From Ancylomarina sp. 16SWW S1-10-2 (lineage in GTDB: Bacteria; Bacteroidota; Bacteroidia; Bacteroidales; Marinifilaceae), in NCBI RefSeq assembly GCF_009669305.1, contig NZ_SADB01000017.1, positions 1,224 through 65,223 on the forward strand: 64,000 bases of DNA. The letters are read 5' to 3'. The notes under the pieces are model-generated. The model saw only the letters and a list, made by a program, of their open reading frames with translations. It was not told where the DNA came from and made no database searches. A program made the position numbers and the translations under genes. Numbering within the stretch: the first letter of the stretch is position 1; every line of letters starts with the position of its first letter. Positions 33,549 through 41,395 of this stretch are shown in pieces.

Positions 33549-35825
33549 TTATCTTATAAGGGCAAATTTACCTGCCTTTTTTCTAGTAACACCATTCGTA
33601 TAAGTGATGTCCAGGTCGTAGTAATAATTGTCCATTGCCTGTTTTTGCCCATTGTATTTACCATCCCAACCTTGGTTTATATCTGTTGTTTCAAATACTT
33701 TTTTGCCCTCTCTCGAGTAAATTTTGAGATCTATTTTACCAATATCGATACCGATGACAAATATGAGATCATTATGCGTATCTCCATTAGGTGTAAATGC
33801 TTTTGGTAAGCCAACGAAAGGGTAGTCGTTTAAGAATTTAACATAGATGGTGTCGCTGGCAGAGCATTGTGCTTCATTAACCACATTTATCCAATACGTA
33901 CCTGTATTCTCTATTTTAATCGATTTGCTTATTTCACCAGTCGACCAATTATAACTTACTTCATCAATATTGGCATTCAACTCCAGTTCAATATTTGGGA
34001 AATCTATAATGTCTTCACCAAGATTAACAATAGGTATTGGGAACACAGTAATATTTATTTCGGCACTTTCAATATTGCCCAAATTATCTGTTACCTCCAA
34101 TATATAATTTCCTTCTGTTTTCAAATATATTTCAGATTCATTATTATTCTCATCAATCCAATTGTAAGTTAAAGGGTTAGAAGGATGTCCTAATATTTGT
34201 GGAACAATTAGAACTGAATCTCCTTGACAAATACTTCTGTCTTCGCCCAATTCAATTCTAAATTTTTCTCCATCTCTGTAGTCAATGTTAACAGTATCTG
34301 AATTTGCACAGCCATATTCATCAATGACATTAACCCAAAGGTCACCGCCAGAATTGACCGTAATCAATTGGCTTGTTTCAAGTGTACTCCATTTGTAGCT
34401 TGCTCCAGTATTTTTAGCATCGAGTTGTTTACTTTCTCCATCCCACAAAATAAAATCGTCTCCTAGGTCTACAATAGGTTTTGAGTGATAATAAATTTGA
34501 GAATTAGCAGTTTGTGAATAGCCATTGGGGTCTGTAGCGGTTAGTGTATAAACACCCTCACTATTAATCTCAATTATTCTCTCAGTAGATCCTGTGCTCC
34601 ACAAATAGGTGTAGGTCTGATCAATATCCGTATAAGGGCTCAAAGTCATTGTTTCTTGAGCACACATGTGTACTATGTTGGGTAGATTAAGGGTAAATAA
34701 GGTAGACTGATCTTTTACTGTAAATGATTTGGAATTACTACATCCATATTCAGATGTGATCATTACTGAATAATCACCAGGGCTTGAAATCTCAATTTCA
34801 CTCGTTGTTTCTCCTGTAGACCAAAGATATGTACATCCTTCTTTTTCAATATTAATTTGAATTGGCGCCCCATTCATCATTATCACATCATCAATGTTTA
34901 TTTCAGGTGCATCGTGTATTGTTACTGATATACTTTCAGTTATTTCTTGCTTATCTCTTTGGTCGGTAACAGTTAGTTCATATTCTCCAGATTTATTTAC
35001 AACTATTGTTTCTGTTGTTTCGCCAGTGCTCCATAGGTATGAGTATTCTGAATTAAGATCTATTGTCGGTTTTAATGTTGCAGTTTCACTAGAACAAATA
35101 TTCTGATCTTCACCTAAATCAATGCTGAATGCACTTTTTAGGTCGATATTACTGTAAATAGTGTCACTATTACAACCAAAGCCTGATTTTTCAATCGATT
35201 TGAAAGTTGTTATTCCAGCTGCTGCTTGCCATTTAACTCTAAAGTTGATGTATTTGTTTATACCTACAATTTCTGTTTCGTAATTAATTTGAGTAGCATC
35301 GTTTGGTAGTTCTAAACTGTATTGGGAGCTCATTCCAATTATGGCTGTGTAATCCACTTCGGAGTTTATCTTAATCTTATCTTCGAAGTTTTCAATACTA
35401 GGTTTGGTTAGTGGGTAAACAGTCAGCTCTCTAGTTCTTTCATCTTCGTTTATTTCAAGTTGGGTACCGTCTTCAAGCCAGGCTTTTTCAATGCGAACAT
35501 TAAATTCTTTAAGGCTTTCAGTATCATTTATAAAGCTAATTTCGAAGTCAAAAGTACCTATGTTTATTCCTAAACCATTATTCATATTTTGAGAAGGTTC
35601 TCCATTTATAGAATAGGAAGCAAACCATATTTTATCTGATGGACCTGAAATCTCTAAAGATGATATTTGTGAAGAAGAGATATTTCCGTTGTTAAGAGGG
35701 CATAATATTTTGGTCGATTCATTTATGAATTCAACGGTATCTGTTTGAGAGTAAACATGCGAATAGATACCGAGTAATATTGTGATACTCAGCATTCTAA
35801 TCGCTATTTTTACTAATGATCTCAC
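33549..35825 (-). CDS. Secreted PKD/Ig-like repeat protein with CHU_C (T9SS type B) domain
   Basis: A 758-residue exported protein: signal peptide up to about residue 26 (ITILLGIYSHVYSQ), a unique region, then four or more repeats with the pattern YLWSTGETTETI-V-SGEYELTVTD typical of Bacteroidota adhesion-like domains. The C-terminus is a gliding-motility CHU_C domain (LPKAFTPNGDTHNDLIFV, then GWDGKYNGQKQAMDNYYY and GKFALIR), the type B signal for the type IX secretion system. It is probably released or surface-anchored; the ligand is unknown. Monocistronic. Confidence 0.9.
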   Translation of the reverse strand: MRSLVKIAIRMLSITILLGIYSHVYSQTDTVEFINESTKILCPLNNGNISSSQISSLEISGPSDKIWFASYSINGEPSQNMNNGLGINIGTFDFEISFINDTESLKEFNVRIEKAWLEDGTQLEINEDERTRELTVYPLTKPSIENFEDKIKINSEVDYTAIIGMSSQYSLELPNDATQINYETEIVGINKYINFRVKWQAAAGITTFKSIEKSGFGCNSDTIYSNIDLKSAFSIDLGEDQNICSSETATLKPTIDLNSEYSYLWSTGETTETIVVNKSGEYELTVTDQRDKQEITESISVTIHDAPEINIDDVIMMNGAPIQINIEKEGCTYLWSTGETTSEIEISSPGDYSVMITSEYGCSNSKSFTVKDQSTLFTLNLPNIVHMCAQETMTLSPYTDIDQTYTYLWSTGSTERIIEINSEGVYTLTATDPNGYSQTANSQIYYHSKPIVDLGDDFILWDGESKQLDAKNTGASYKWSTLETSQLITVNSGGDLWVNVIDEYGCANSDTVNIDYRDGEKFRIELGEDRSICQGDSVLIVPQILGHPSNPLTYNWIDENNNESEIYLKTEGNYILEVTDNLGNIESAEINITVFPIPIVNLGEDIIDFPNIELELNANIDEVSYNWSTGEISKSIKIENTGTYWINVVNEAQCSASDTIYVKFLNDYPFVGLPKAFTPNGDTHNDLIFVIGIDIGKIDLKIYSREGKKVFETTDINQGWDGKYNGQKQAMDNYYYDLDITYTNGVTRKKAGKFALIR

Positions 35826-36102
35826 AAGCAGTTGAATTTATTTTGACAAATGAAACCTATCAACAAAGTGAATTGTTGGTATAAAGATACGAAAAAGCAG
35901 ACATTTAATCTAAGATAACGTGATGTTCGTCTATTGTGTGCTGTTATTTGTCATCGTTTTGTGATGAAATTGATGAATGTCGTAATGACGATTTCTGTTG
36001 ATTTTTTCAGAAAAAACGAAGGATTGTAACATTGGTTACGTTTTAAAACCTGTCTTAGCTCTATTTTTGTTTTAGAAAATTAATATATATAAGCTCACAG
36101 AT

Positions 36103-37389
36103 ATGGAGAATCAATATTTTAAAACAACCGATAGTTTACTTGATATTTGCACGCGTTTCCCAGAAACAATTAAAATTTTTGTTTCAAATGGATTTAAGCA
36201 ATTGGAAGATTCTAAGAAAAGAGAACTTTTCGGTAAATCTCTGACTTTAGAGATGGCTTTAAAAATGAAAAAGCTAAATGTTGATGCATTTGTGTCTTTA
36301 TTGGTTGAAGGTATTGATTTAACAAGGAATCAAGTTGATGGGGATTTGAATCAGAAACCAACTAGTACTGATGAGGATGCTGTTCATATTCAAGGTTTAT
36401 TGCCTTGTCCGGTTCGAGTGCCATTGGTTGAAGGTATTGATGCTTTTATTGAAGATTATAAAAAAACGAATGATAGAGAGATCGTTTATGATTTAAAGGC
36501 TGCTTCTATGGGACTTGATTGGTTAATGGATGATGTTATTAATGAAGATAATCCTGATAAATTAGCTGATATTTTTATATCTGCAGGTTTTGATTTATTT
36601 TTCGACGATAAGTTGATGGGTAAATTTAAAAAACGTGGTGTTTTTGCTGATAGCACAGGTTTTGACCGATTAAATAAGGATTTCGATAATGAAGATATTT
36701 GTCTTAAAGATCCTCAAGGACACTATTCAATGATTGGTGTTGTGCCAGCTGTATTTTTGGTGAATACTGTTGAGCTAGGTGAAAGAGAAGTCCCTCGTAC
36801 TTGGGCTGACTTATTAAAGCCTGAATTTAAGAACAGCGTTAGTCTTCCAATAAGTGATTTTGACTTATTTAACTCTATGTTGTTGCATATTCACAAAACC
36901 TATGGAGAAAAAGGTGTAAAAGGCTTAGGCGAATGTTTGTTGGAGAGTATGCACCCATCTCAAATGGTGAAATCTCACAATAAAAAGAAAAACAGACCAG
37001 CGATTACAATTATGCCCTATTTCTTTACAAAGATGATAAAAGAGGGTGGTAGCATGGTTGCTGTTTGGCCAGAAGATGGAGCTATTATTAGTCCAATTTT
37101 CATGCTAACTAAGCAAGATAAATTGGATAAGACGCAAGATGTAGTTGACTTTTTATCCTCAAAAAAGGTAGGTGAAATTCTATCACATCAAGGTTTGTTT
37201 CCAAGTATAAATCCTGAAGTCGATAATAGACTTCCTGAAAAGAATAAATTTATGTGGTTGGGTTGGGATTACATCAACTCAAACAATATTGGAGAATTAA
37301 TTGTTAAGTGTGAAGGAATCTTTAATAAAGCGATAAAGGATAACAGCTTTAAAAATATGGGTCCTTTAAGTTTCACACCGCAATCTTAA
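36103..37389 (+). CDS. Signal-less substrate-binding protein with DUF1858-like N-terminus
   Basis: A 428-residue protein. Residues about 1-70 (DSLLDICTRFPETIKIFVSNGFKQL and the following helices) look like DUF1858/ScdA-N, a small helical domain found with Fe-S repair proteins. From about 95 it resembles a type II periplasmic binding protein (iron/spermidine class): PCPVRVPLVEGIDAFI, DPQGHYSMIGVVPAVFLVN, PRTWADLLKPEFKNSVSLP, HQGLFPSINPEV. There is no signal peptide and no permease gene nearby, so it is likely cytosolic. It heads a four-gene + strand block with a P-loop GTPase-like protein, an ABC ATPase and a zinc ribbon, suggesting handling of a metal or cofactor. That role is inferred. Confidence 0.75.
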   Translation: MENQYFKTTDSLLDICTRFPETIKIFVSNGFKQLEDSKKRELFGKSLTLEMALKMKKLNVDAFVSLLVEGIDLTRNQVDGDLNQKPTSTDEDAVHIQGLLPCPVRVPLVEGIDAFIEDYKKTNDREIVYDLKAASMGLDWLMDDVINEDNPDKLADIFISAGFDLFFDDKLMGKFKKRGVFADSTGFDRLNKDFDNEDICLKDPQGHYSMIGVVPAVFLVNTVELGEREVPRTWADLLKPEFKNSVSLPISDFDLFNSMLLHIHKTYGEKGVKGLGECLLESMHPSQMVKSHNKKKNRPAITIMPYFFTKMIKEGGSMVAVWPEDGAIISPIFMLTKQDKLDKTQDVVDFLSSKKVGEILSHQGLFPSINPEVDNRLPEKNKFMWLGWDYINSNNIGELIVKCEGIFNKAIKDNSFKNMGPLSFTPQS

Positions 37390-37473
37390 TTTAGAATTGA
37401 TTAGTTTTAGAAATCAATTTTGTAAACGATAAGTTTGCATTAACTCAAAATTTAACAGATATAAACTTAAGAT

Positions 37474-38178
37474 ATGAATCTAGTTACTGTGTCAGGACCA
37501 CCTTCATCAGGAAAAACAGCCGTTATTTTAAAAACCATTGATTCCGTTAAAAAGCGTGGATTAAAGGTTGGTGTTGTGAAATTCGATTGTTTGTATACCG
37601 ATGATGATATTCTTTATGAAAAAGCAGGAGTTAAGGTGAAGAAAGGGCTTTCGGGTTCACTTTGTCCAGATCATTATTTCGTAAGTAATATTGAGGAAGT
37701 AACGCAATGGGGATTAAAGGAAGGTTTAGATCTTTTAATAACCGAAAGTGCTGGTTTATGTAACCGTTGTTCGCCATATATTAAATCTGTTACTGCTGTT
37801 TGTGTTATCGATAACTTGAGTGGAATTAATACTCCCAAAAAAATCGGCCCCATGCTTAAAACAGCTGATATTGTAATTATTACAAAAGGTGATATCGTGT
37901 CTCAAGCTGAGCGTGAAGTATTTGCTTCGAGAGTAAATGCAGTGAATCCAGGGGCTACAATTATGCACGTAAATGGATTAACAGGGCAAGGTGCCTATGA
38001 GTTAAGTACTCTTTTATATGATGATAAAGCTGAAGTGAAGACTCTTGTTGGTGAAAAATTGAGATTCTCAATGCCATCTGCTCTTTGTTCATATTGTTTG
38101 GGTGAAACTCGAATAGGAGAATCATTCCAAATGGGTAATGTTAGAAAAATTGACTTGAGCGATAAAAAAGACAAGTAA
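37474..38178 (+). CDS. P-loop NTPase of the CobW/HypB/UreG type with CxxC pairs
   Basis: A 234-residue protein. Walker A is SGPPSSGKT (residues 7-15), followed by KRGLKVGVVKFDCLYTDDD, LLITESAGLCNRCSP and IVIITKGDIV, the layout of SIMIBI G3E GTPases that insert metals into enzymes (HypB for hydrogenase, UreG for urease). Cys64, Cys96/Cys99 (CNRC) and Cys205/Cys208 (CSYC) are candidate metal ligands. It lies 84 bases after the binding-protein gene and 56 bases before the ABC ATPase gene. Neither urease nor hydrogenase genes are in the window, so the client is unknown. Confidence 0.78.
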   Translation: MNLVTVSGPPSSGKTAVILKTIDSVKKRGLKVGVVKFDCLYTDDDILYEKAGVKVKKGLSGSLCPDHYFVSNIEEVTQWGLKEGLDLLITESAGLCNRCSPYIKSVTAVCVIDNLSGINTPKKIGPMLKTADIVIITKGDIVSQAEREVFASRVNAVNPGATIMHVNGLTGQGAYELSTLLYDDKAEVKTLVGEKLRFSMPSALCSYCLGETRIGESFQMGNVRKIDLSDKKDK

Positions 38179-38234
38179 AATACTTTGAGTATTTATAAGT
38201 TAGATGTATTTAAGCTAAAACACAGATTCGAAAC

Positions 38235-39263
38235 ATGATTACAATTAACGATATACAGAGCAAAACGCTTACCGATTTATTTGAGCAATATCCTTTTTTA
38301 CCAGGCTTCTTCGAAGAGCATACATTGGAATTAAATGGAAATTTAGATATCAGCCTTTTTGACTATTTGGCTTTTCTTGATGACGAGGAAGAGCAAGAAA
38401 ATAGAGCTATGGATAAGGCTCAAGTTTTAGATTCAATGTGTATTTATATTGATCAGATGCTTGCATTTTTAGGCGAAGATGAGGATGATGGCGTTAATAG
38501 TATCACATTATTGCCAGGTACAAATAAATCTGGTGAAGCTGAACAGTTTGGTGAGTTAATAATAAAGAAGAGTGAGATTGTTTGTATTGTAGGGGCTACA
38601 GGTTCTGGTAAAAGTCGATTATTAGCTGATATAGAATGGGTTGCTAAAGGTGATACGCCAACTTCACGTTCGGTACTCATTAATGGAGAAATTGGTGATT
38701 CAAAATGGCGCTTAGATTCAGGGAATAAGTTGGTTGCTCAATTGTCTCAGAATATGAATTTTGTGATGGATTTATCGGTTTATGAATTTATTGAATTGCA
38801 TGCACAGTCTCGTTTGGTAGAAGATGTTGAAAGTGTTATAAATAAAATTTTTGCTCAGGCAAACGACTTGGCGGGTGAAAAGTTTGAGTTGACAACGCCT
38901 ATCACAAGTTTAAGTGGAGGACAGTCAAGAGCATTAATGATTGCTGATACCGCTATTCTTAGTAAATCACCTATTGTTTTAATCGATGAAATTGAGAATG
39001 CAGGTATTGATAGAAAACGAGCTTTGGATTTATTAATAGGTGAAGAGAAAATTGTTTTAATGGCAACCCATGATCCAATTTTGGCATTGATGGGAGATAA
39101 GCGTATTGTGATTAAAAATGGTGGCATTCATAAAGTGATTGAAACTAGTGTTGAGGAACAAAAGTTATTAGGAGATCTTGAAAGAATGGATGCTGTTATT
39201 CAGAATATGAGAAATAGACTACGTCAAGGAGAAATAATTCAGAAAGAAGATATTGGATTTTAG
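38235..39263 (+). CDS. Soluble ABC-type ATPase with N-terminal helical extension
   Basis: A 342-residue protein without membrane segments. Residues 1-80 (DIQSKTLTDLFEQYPFLPGFFEEHTLEL, then an acidic stretch) resemble the DUF1858-like head of the first gene in this cluster. The ATPase has Walker A GATGSGKS (120-127), signature LSGGQ (226-230), Walker B IVLIDEIEN (Asp251, Glu252) and switch His in ATHDP, so it looks catalytically complete. The C-terminal helix is charged and may be a coiled coil. No permease gene is adjacent. I infer an intracellular, energy-driven role together with the binding protein and the G3E-like NTPase. Confidence 0.78.
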   Translation: MITINDIQSKTLTDLFEQYPFLPGFFEEHTLELNGNLDISLFDYLAFLDDEEEQENRAMDKAQVLDSMCIYIDQMLAFLGEDEDDGVNSITLLPGTNKSGEAEQFGELIIKKSEIVCIVGATGSGKSRLLADIEWVAKGDTPTSRSVLINGEIGDSKWRLDSGNKLVAQLSQNMNFVMDLSVYEFIELHAQSRLVEDVESVINKIFAQANDLAGEKFELTTPITSLSGGQSRALMIADTAILSKSPIVLIDEIENAGIDRKRALDLLIGEEKIVLMATHDPILALMGDKRIVIKNGGIHKVIETSVEEQKLLGDLERMDAVIQNMRNRLRQGEIIQKEDIGF

Positions 39264-39320
39264 ATTGTCATTTCAATCTAGTAATATAAAATTACGAACT
39301 AACATTAAAATATAGATATT

Positions 39321-39563
39321 ATGCACGATGGATGCGCAGGTAGTTTCGAGAATGGTCAACAAGTAGTTGATAAGGTTAGAGATATGGGGTTTTCAGAGCA
39401 GTTGATGCCAATGCCATTAGAAATTGAATGTCATGGTTGTAAAGAGACATTTACAATGGAAGAATTTGAAGGACATTGTCCTAAATGTGGTATGGTTCAC
39501 GGTGTAACGCCTTGTCATGCTTTCGATCCAAATAATATTATGGCTGCAGGTATAGGATATTAA
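39321..39563 (+). CDS. Small zinc-ribbon-like protein
   Basis: An 80-residue protein with Cys5, Cys37/Cys40 (CHGC), Cys53/Cys56 (CPKC) and Cys65; the two CxxC knuckles, 13 residues apart, form a rubredoxin/zinc-ribbon-like site. His60 and His66 lie in MVHGVTPCHAFDP, and the tail is NNIMAAGIGY. It closes the four-gene cluster and is followed by a terminator. A degraded copy of its 3' half lies at 41101-41190. I do not recognise a named family; a metal-carrier or adaptor role is suggested by its neighbours. Confidence 0.72.
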   Translation: MHDGCAGSFENGQQVVDKVRDMGFSEQLMPMPLEIECHGCKETFTMEEFEGHCPKCGMVHGVTPCHAFDPNNIMAAGIGY

Positions 39564-39584
39564 TTGTATCACTTAAAATAGAGT

Positions 39585-39615
39585 AAAGGGGTACGTCATA
39601 TCGTACCCCTTTCTG
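39585..39615 (+). terminator. Terminator of the four-gene cluster
   Basis: Stem AAAGGGGTACG/CGTACCCCTTT (39585-39595 and 39602-39612), 22 bases after the zinc-ribbon stop. It also lies 3' of the converging channel gene. Confidence 0.8.
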
Positions 39616-39626
39616 TTTGTCATTAT

Positions 39627-40811
39627 TTAGTCATCTTTTCGGAATTTTTTCAAAATGTGTTCCATTTGTTTTCCGGCAGCTTCTCGTCCACCCAAACCAA
39701 AGGAGAGAGCAACCGCAACCGCAATGGCTCCTAAAATTAATCCAAATGCAAGGTTAATAATGTCGTTAGCAATTCCCATTGAACGTAAGCCAATAGCAAG
39801 AAACAACATGATAGTTGCGAACTGAGCTATTCCAGCAATTCCTTTTGTTCCTTCCGATCCGGAAAGAGCTTTGTAAACTAGTTTGGCTATGAAATTACCT
39901 ATAGCAAGGATAATCAAACCAAAGAAAATTTGTCCCATTAGTGTCATAAGTCTACTTAGAATATCAACTAATGAGGTAAACTCCATTATTTCTAAAGAGG
40001 AAATGATTCCCGCAAACATGATAAAAAAGAAGACAATGTTACCAATCATCTTAGAAATTGAGCTGTCTTGACCTATAATTTTGTTGAGACCCATTTTTTC
40101 AGAAAGTTTATCAAATCCTAAATTAGCCAAAAGACTTTGTAGTACAGGTACAATAAATTTTGCAACAATATAGAATACAGCTAAAATAATTATTCCACCA
40201 ATAATTTTTGGAATTGCTAGTAAGAAGGTTTGAAGCATTTCTGTAGCAGGTGCCGAAATGACTTCCATTTTAAGAGCATCCAAAGCCACAATTAGGATGG
40301 GGATAAAAATAAAGAGGAAAAGAATTTGCTTGATGATGTTGACCAAATCTATATCTTTGGTAAAGCCCAATTTAAGTGTTGCTTTTTCGATTGGACTTGC
40401 CACTAGGCCAATAAGTTCAGATACAATTCGGGCAATAACATAACCTGCAAAGGCAATAATAATAGCTCCAATTAGGTTGGGAACAAAACTAAGAAAATCG
40501 TTAAGCATCATGTTTAAAGGAGCAAGAGCTTCTTTAATTCCCATAATGTTGAGAACTAGGAGAACCACATAAAGCATAACTAAATAGTAGACAAGTTTGC
40601 TTAGTCCACGCTCTAGTTTTAACTTGTTTTTCCCTTCTTTATTTATTTTCTCATCTAACTTCATTTTGTGTAGAATTGAATAAATTGCTCGTTTAATAAG
40701 TAGAGCAATTAGCCAACCAATGATGAGCGTAACTAATGCGCCCAATACGCCAGGTAATAGTGTGCCAACTTTTCCCATTAAGGGTTCTAGTAAATTTCCT
40801 ATGTATTCCAT
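39627..40811 (-). CDS. Mechanosensitive-channel-like protein with conserved TM-helix repeats
   Basis: A 394-residue inner-membrane protein with many helices. Four glycine-rich repeats of the conserved TM-helix type (PF05552) are seen: LGALVTLIIGWLIALLIKR, IGAIIIAFAGYVIARIV, IGGIIILAVFYIVAKFIV and FGLIILAIGNFIAKLVY. A final hydrophobic stretch (FGLILGAIAVAVALSFGLGG) recalls the MscS pore helix, but no MscS soluble C-domain follows. The frame is open to 40886, yet the upstream 25 codons are not protein-like, so the ATG at 40811 is preferred. Conductance and stimulus are unknown. Confidence 0.82.
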   Translation of the reverse strand: MEYIGNLLEPLMGKVGTLLPGVLGALVTLIIGWLIALLIKRAIYSILHKMKLDEKINKEGKNKLKLERGLSKLVYYLVMLYVVLLVLNIMGIKEALAPLNMMLNDFLSFVPNLIGAIIIAFAGYVIARIVSELIGLVASPIEKATLKLGFTKDIDLVNIIKQILFLFIFIPILIVALDALKMEVISAPATEMLQTFLLAIPKIIGGIIILAVFYIVAKFIVPVLQSLLANLGFDKLSEKMGLNKIIGQDSSISKMIGNIVFFFIMFAGIISSLEIMEFTSLVDILSRLMTLMGQIFFGLIILAIGNFIAKLVYKALSGSEGTKGIAGIAQFATIMLFLAIGLRSMGIANDIINLAFGLILGAIAVAVALSFGLGGREAAGKQMEHILKKFRKDD

Positions 40812-40867
40812 TTGTATGTATTTAGGTGTTAATAAATAAATTTGAATATTAGTTAGAGAGTGGGTGT

Positions 40868-40901
40868 TTTGTATAGTGAAATACAACTTGTGTTATATTT
40901 G
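40868..40901 (+). promoter_or_regulatory. Candidate promoter divergent from the channel gene
   Basis: TTTG (40868-40871) and a full -7 match TATATTTG (40894-40901), 22 bases apart, slightly longer than the usual 19-21. Predicted transcript start is near 40908. No protein gene follows on this strand. Confidence 0.4.
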
Positions 40902-40907
40902 TGAAGA

Positions 40908-40992
40908 ACACCAGGAGCAGTAGAATAAAAACAGGTCTAAGATTAATAATGCTTAAACCTATTTTTATCAGTAAGTTAAGCATTATTTTTTT
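40908..40992 (+). ncRNA. Candidate small RNA (about 80 bases)
   Basis: Between the promoter-like element above and a terminator-like hairpin (AATGCTTAA at 40948-40956 with TTAAGCATT at 40976-40984, then ATTTTTTTGG) lies a short transcript unit without a reading frame. The 5' part contains ACACCAGGAGCAG. I recognise no known RNA family. The call rests only on the promoter-terminator pairing. Confidence 0.3.
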
Positions 40993-41100
40993 GGATGTCA
41001 ATAGTTAGTTTTATTGAAAACTAATGAACGAGTGGTTATAATTTGACAGAAGTTCTTCGATATTGTCTTTTGCTTAATTATTTTTAGGCCTATATAGGCG

Positions 41101-41190
41101 ATGGAAAATGTTTTTTTTATGTGATATGGTTCATGGCGTAACTCGATATCATGTTTTGATCCAAATAATAATTTAGCTGTAGGTTATTAA
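41101..41190 (+). pseudogene. Decayed copy of the zinc-ribbon gene (3' half)
   Basis: The stretch reads TGT GAT ATG GTT CAT GGC GTA ACT ... CAT GTT TT GAT CCA AAT AAT AAT TTA GCT GTA GGT TAT TAA, which aligns with codons for CGMVHGVTPCHAFDPNNIMAAGIGY at 39486-39563. One base is lost before GATCCA (frameshift), two codons are missing near the end, and upstream only an ATGGAA remnant with an internal deletion is left; the final zinc-knuckle Cys is kept, while the Cys of TPCH is lost. The resemblance is at DNA level, so this is a duplicate that has decayed. Confidence 0.7.
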
Positions 41191-41218
41191 TAGAATTTAG
41201 GTTCTACGTTATTAAACT

Positions 41219-41256
41219 AAAAAGACCTAAAAGCTCATTGCTTTTAGGTCTTTTAT
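41219..41256. terminator. Terminator-like hairpin after the decayed gene
   Basis: AAAAGACCTAAAAGC/GCTTTTAGGTCTTTT palindrome, about 30 bases after the pseudogene stop. It may be the old terminator of that gene or serve both strands. Confidence 0.7.
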
Positions 41257-41342
41257 AGAACTCGTTATTTTGTAAATTATTTCATAAGAAGTTTCCCTGT
41301 GTAAGTTTCGAAATACAAATGTTTAAATTTTTATAGTAGATG

Positions 41343-41375
41343 AAAAAGCCCTCTTTCTGATAGGAAAGGAGGCTT
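41343..41375 (-). terminator. Terminator of purL
   Basis: Stem AAGCC.CTTTC/GAAAG.GGCTT with one mismatch and a short T run on the - strand, 20 bases beyond the purL stop. Confidence 0.75.
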
Positions 41376-41395
41376 CTAAATATATGGATATTTAA

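Noticed and set aside
36103-39263. Reading the cluster as a normal ABC importer
   Set aside because: The binding protein has no signal peptide, the ATPase has an extra domain, and there is no permease gene in or next to the cluster.
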